A DNA stretch of 64,000 nt from Pseudomonadota bacterium (GTDB lineage Bacteria > Pseudomonadota > Alphaproteobacteria > Rhizobiales > Xanthobacteraceae). How positions within the stretch are numbered: the stretch's first letter is position 1; each line of letters opens with the position of its first letter. A model generated the notes under the pieces. The model was not told where the DNA came from and ran no database searches. It saw only the letters and a program-made list of their open reading frames with translations. Location of the stretch: positions 1 through 64,000 of the forward strand of contig JAFEFL010000013.1 of NCBI GenBank assembly GCA_018240595.1, given 5' to 3'. The position numbers and the translations under genes are program-made. Of the stretch, positions 63,513-64,000 are shown one piece after another.

Positions 63513-64000
63513 ATGACCTCTGTCAATCTGAGCGATCTCGACGCCTTTATGGCGGTCGCCCGCGCCCGCAGCTTTCGCGGCGCCGCCGCCCTGCGCAACG
63601 TCTCGGCATCCTCGCTGAGCGAAGCGCTGAAGCGCCTGGAGACCGATCTCGGCGTGCGGCTGCTCAACCGCACCACGCGCAGCGTGACGCCGACCGAGGC
63701 CGGTGAGCGGCTGCTGCAACAACTGACGCCGGCGCTGTCGGATATCGAGGGCGCGCTTGACGCCGCCAAGAGCCTGCGCGAGCGCCCCGCCGGTACGCTG
63801 CGCCTCAATGTGCCGGTTGTCGTTGCCGCAGTGGTGCTGCCGCCGCTGGTCAATCGCTTTCTCACGCGGCACCCCGGCATCACCCTTGAGATCGCGGCGA
63901 GCGACCCGTTCGTCGATGTCTTCGCCGCAGGCTTCGACGCCGGCATCCGCTACGAGGAGAAGCTCGAGCGCGACATGATCGCCGTGCCGATCGGCCCGCG
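63513..64000 (+). CDS. LysR family transcription regulator (5' part; runs off the window)
   Basis: The first 162 residues of a LysR-type regulator: N-terminal winged helix (about 5-65, SLSEALKRLETDLGVRLLNRTTRSVTPTEAG) and the start of the ligand-binding domain (GTLRLNVPVVVAAVVLPPLVNRFLTRHPGITLEI). The C-terminal ligand domain and target genes lie beyond 64000. It starts at ATG 63513, 74 bp after ygfZ. Confidence 0.92.
   Translation, partial: MTSVNLSDLDAFMAVARARSFRGAAALRNVSASSLSEALKRLETDLGVRLLNRTTRSVTPTEAGERLLQQLTPALSDIEGALDAAKSLRERPAGTLRLNVPVVVAAVVLPPLVNRFLTRHPGITLEIAASDPFVDVFAAGFDAGIRYEEKLERDMIAVPIGP

Noticed and set aside
1..64000. Insertion sequences, prophage, integrase genes and attachment sites
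   Set aside because: No transposase, integrase, phage structural gene, or direct repeats of tRNA ends were seen near either tRNA.

Overview
The window is 64 kb of GC-rich, densely packed chromosome from an alphaproteobacterium, most likely a member of the Hyphomicrobiales (Rhizobiales) near the Xanthobacteraceae/Nitrobacteraceae. The inference rests on gene content (TIGR02301-type protein, DUF1194, Tlde1/DUF2778 and DUF1499 proteins, RibB with a degenerate GTP cyclohydrolase II-like half), on local gene orders (xseB-dxs-tlyA-rumA type; fabI-phosphatase-aroC-ribB), and on short intergenic inverted repeats that I recall from this order. No rRNA, IS element, prophage, integrase or CRISPR array was seen. 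The sequence looks like ordinary core and soft-core chromosome with two tRNAs (Gln-UUG, Pro-CGG). About 66 protein genes are supported; the last (LysR family) runs off the right edge.

Layout. 1-534: no convincing gene, but a run of strong hairpins. 0.5-9 kb: hybrid PAS-GAF histidine kinase, tRNA-Gln, acyl-CoA dehydrogenase, three SDR oxidoreductases, HDAC-like deacetylase. 9-15 kb: xseB, dxs, tlyA-type methyltransferase, MATE exporter, RumA-type RNA methyltransferase. 15-20 kb (minus strand): fabI, histidine phosphatase, aroC, ribB, DUF1194. 20-27 kb: ECF sigma/anti-sigma pair, DnaJ-like protein, lipoprotein and pdxH, SDR, corA, lipoprotein-type L,D-transpeptidase. 27-37 kb: Tat-type phosphoesterase, extensin-like protein, acyl-CoA ligase, DUF1810, Tlde1-type L,D-transpeptidase, PAS protein, MmcQ, MHS-type MFS transporter, zinc ribbon, FKBP. 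37-46 kb: an unrecognised protein with duplicated EF-hand-like units, a zinc metallopeptidase, a crotonase strongly resembling the DSF synthase RpfF divergent from a membrane GGDEF-EAL protein, DUF1499, MBL hydrolase, and a secreted beta-helix-type gene broken by a frameshift. 46.8-52 kb: an aldonate-type dehydratase, TTT solute-binding protein, RraA-like protein, FadR-type regulator and EamA transporter that look like one catabolic unit. 52-55 kb: metNIQ-type ABC importer. 55-64 kb: lipoprotein with a G10 tract in its Shine-Dalgarno, tRNA-Pro, Sua5, D-2-hydroxyacid dehydrogenase, GNAT, SRAP, small Hyphomicrobiales proteins (one behind an exact CtrA-type box), two-receiver response regulator, YgfZ, LysR.

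Most interesting. The RpfF-like crotonase has two glutamates (E197, E217) with the same 20-residue spacing as the RpfF catalytic pair, and it shares a 356-bp intergenic region with a GGDEF-EAL protein that retains both motifs but lacks an RxxD inhibitory site. This suggests a diffusible-signal and c-di-GMP module without linked rpfC/rpfG. Secondary points are the EF-hand-duplication protein, the dehydratase/RraA cluster as a possible sugar-acid pathway, the frameshifted beta-helix gene, and the structured 5' end of the window.
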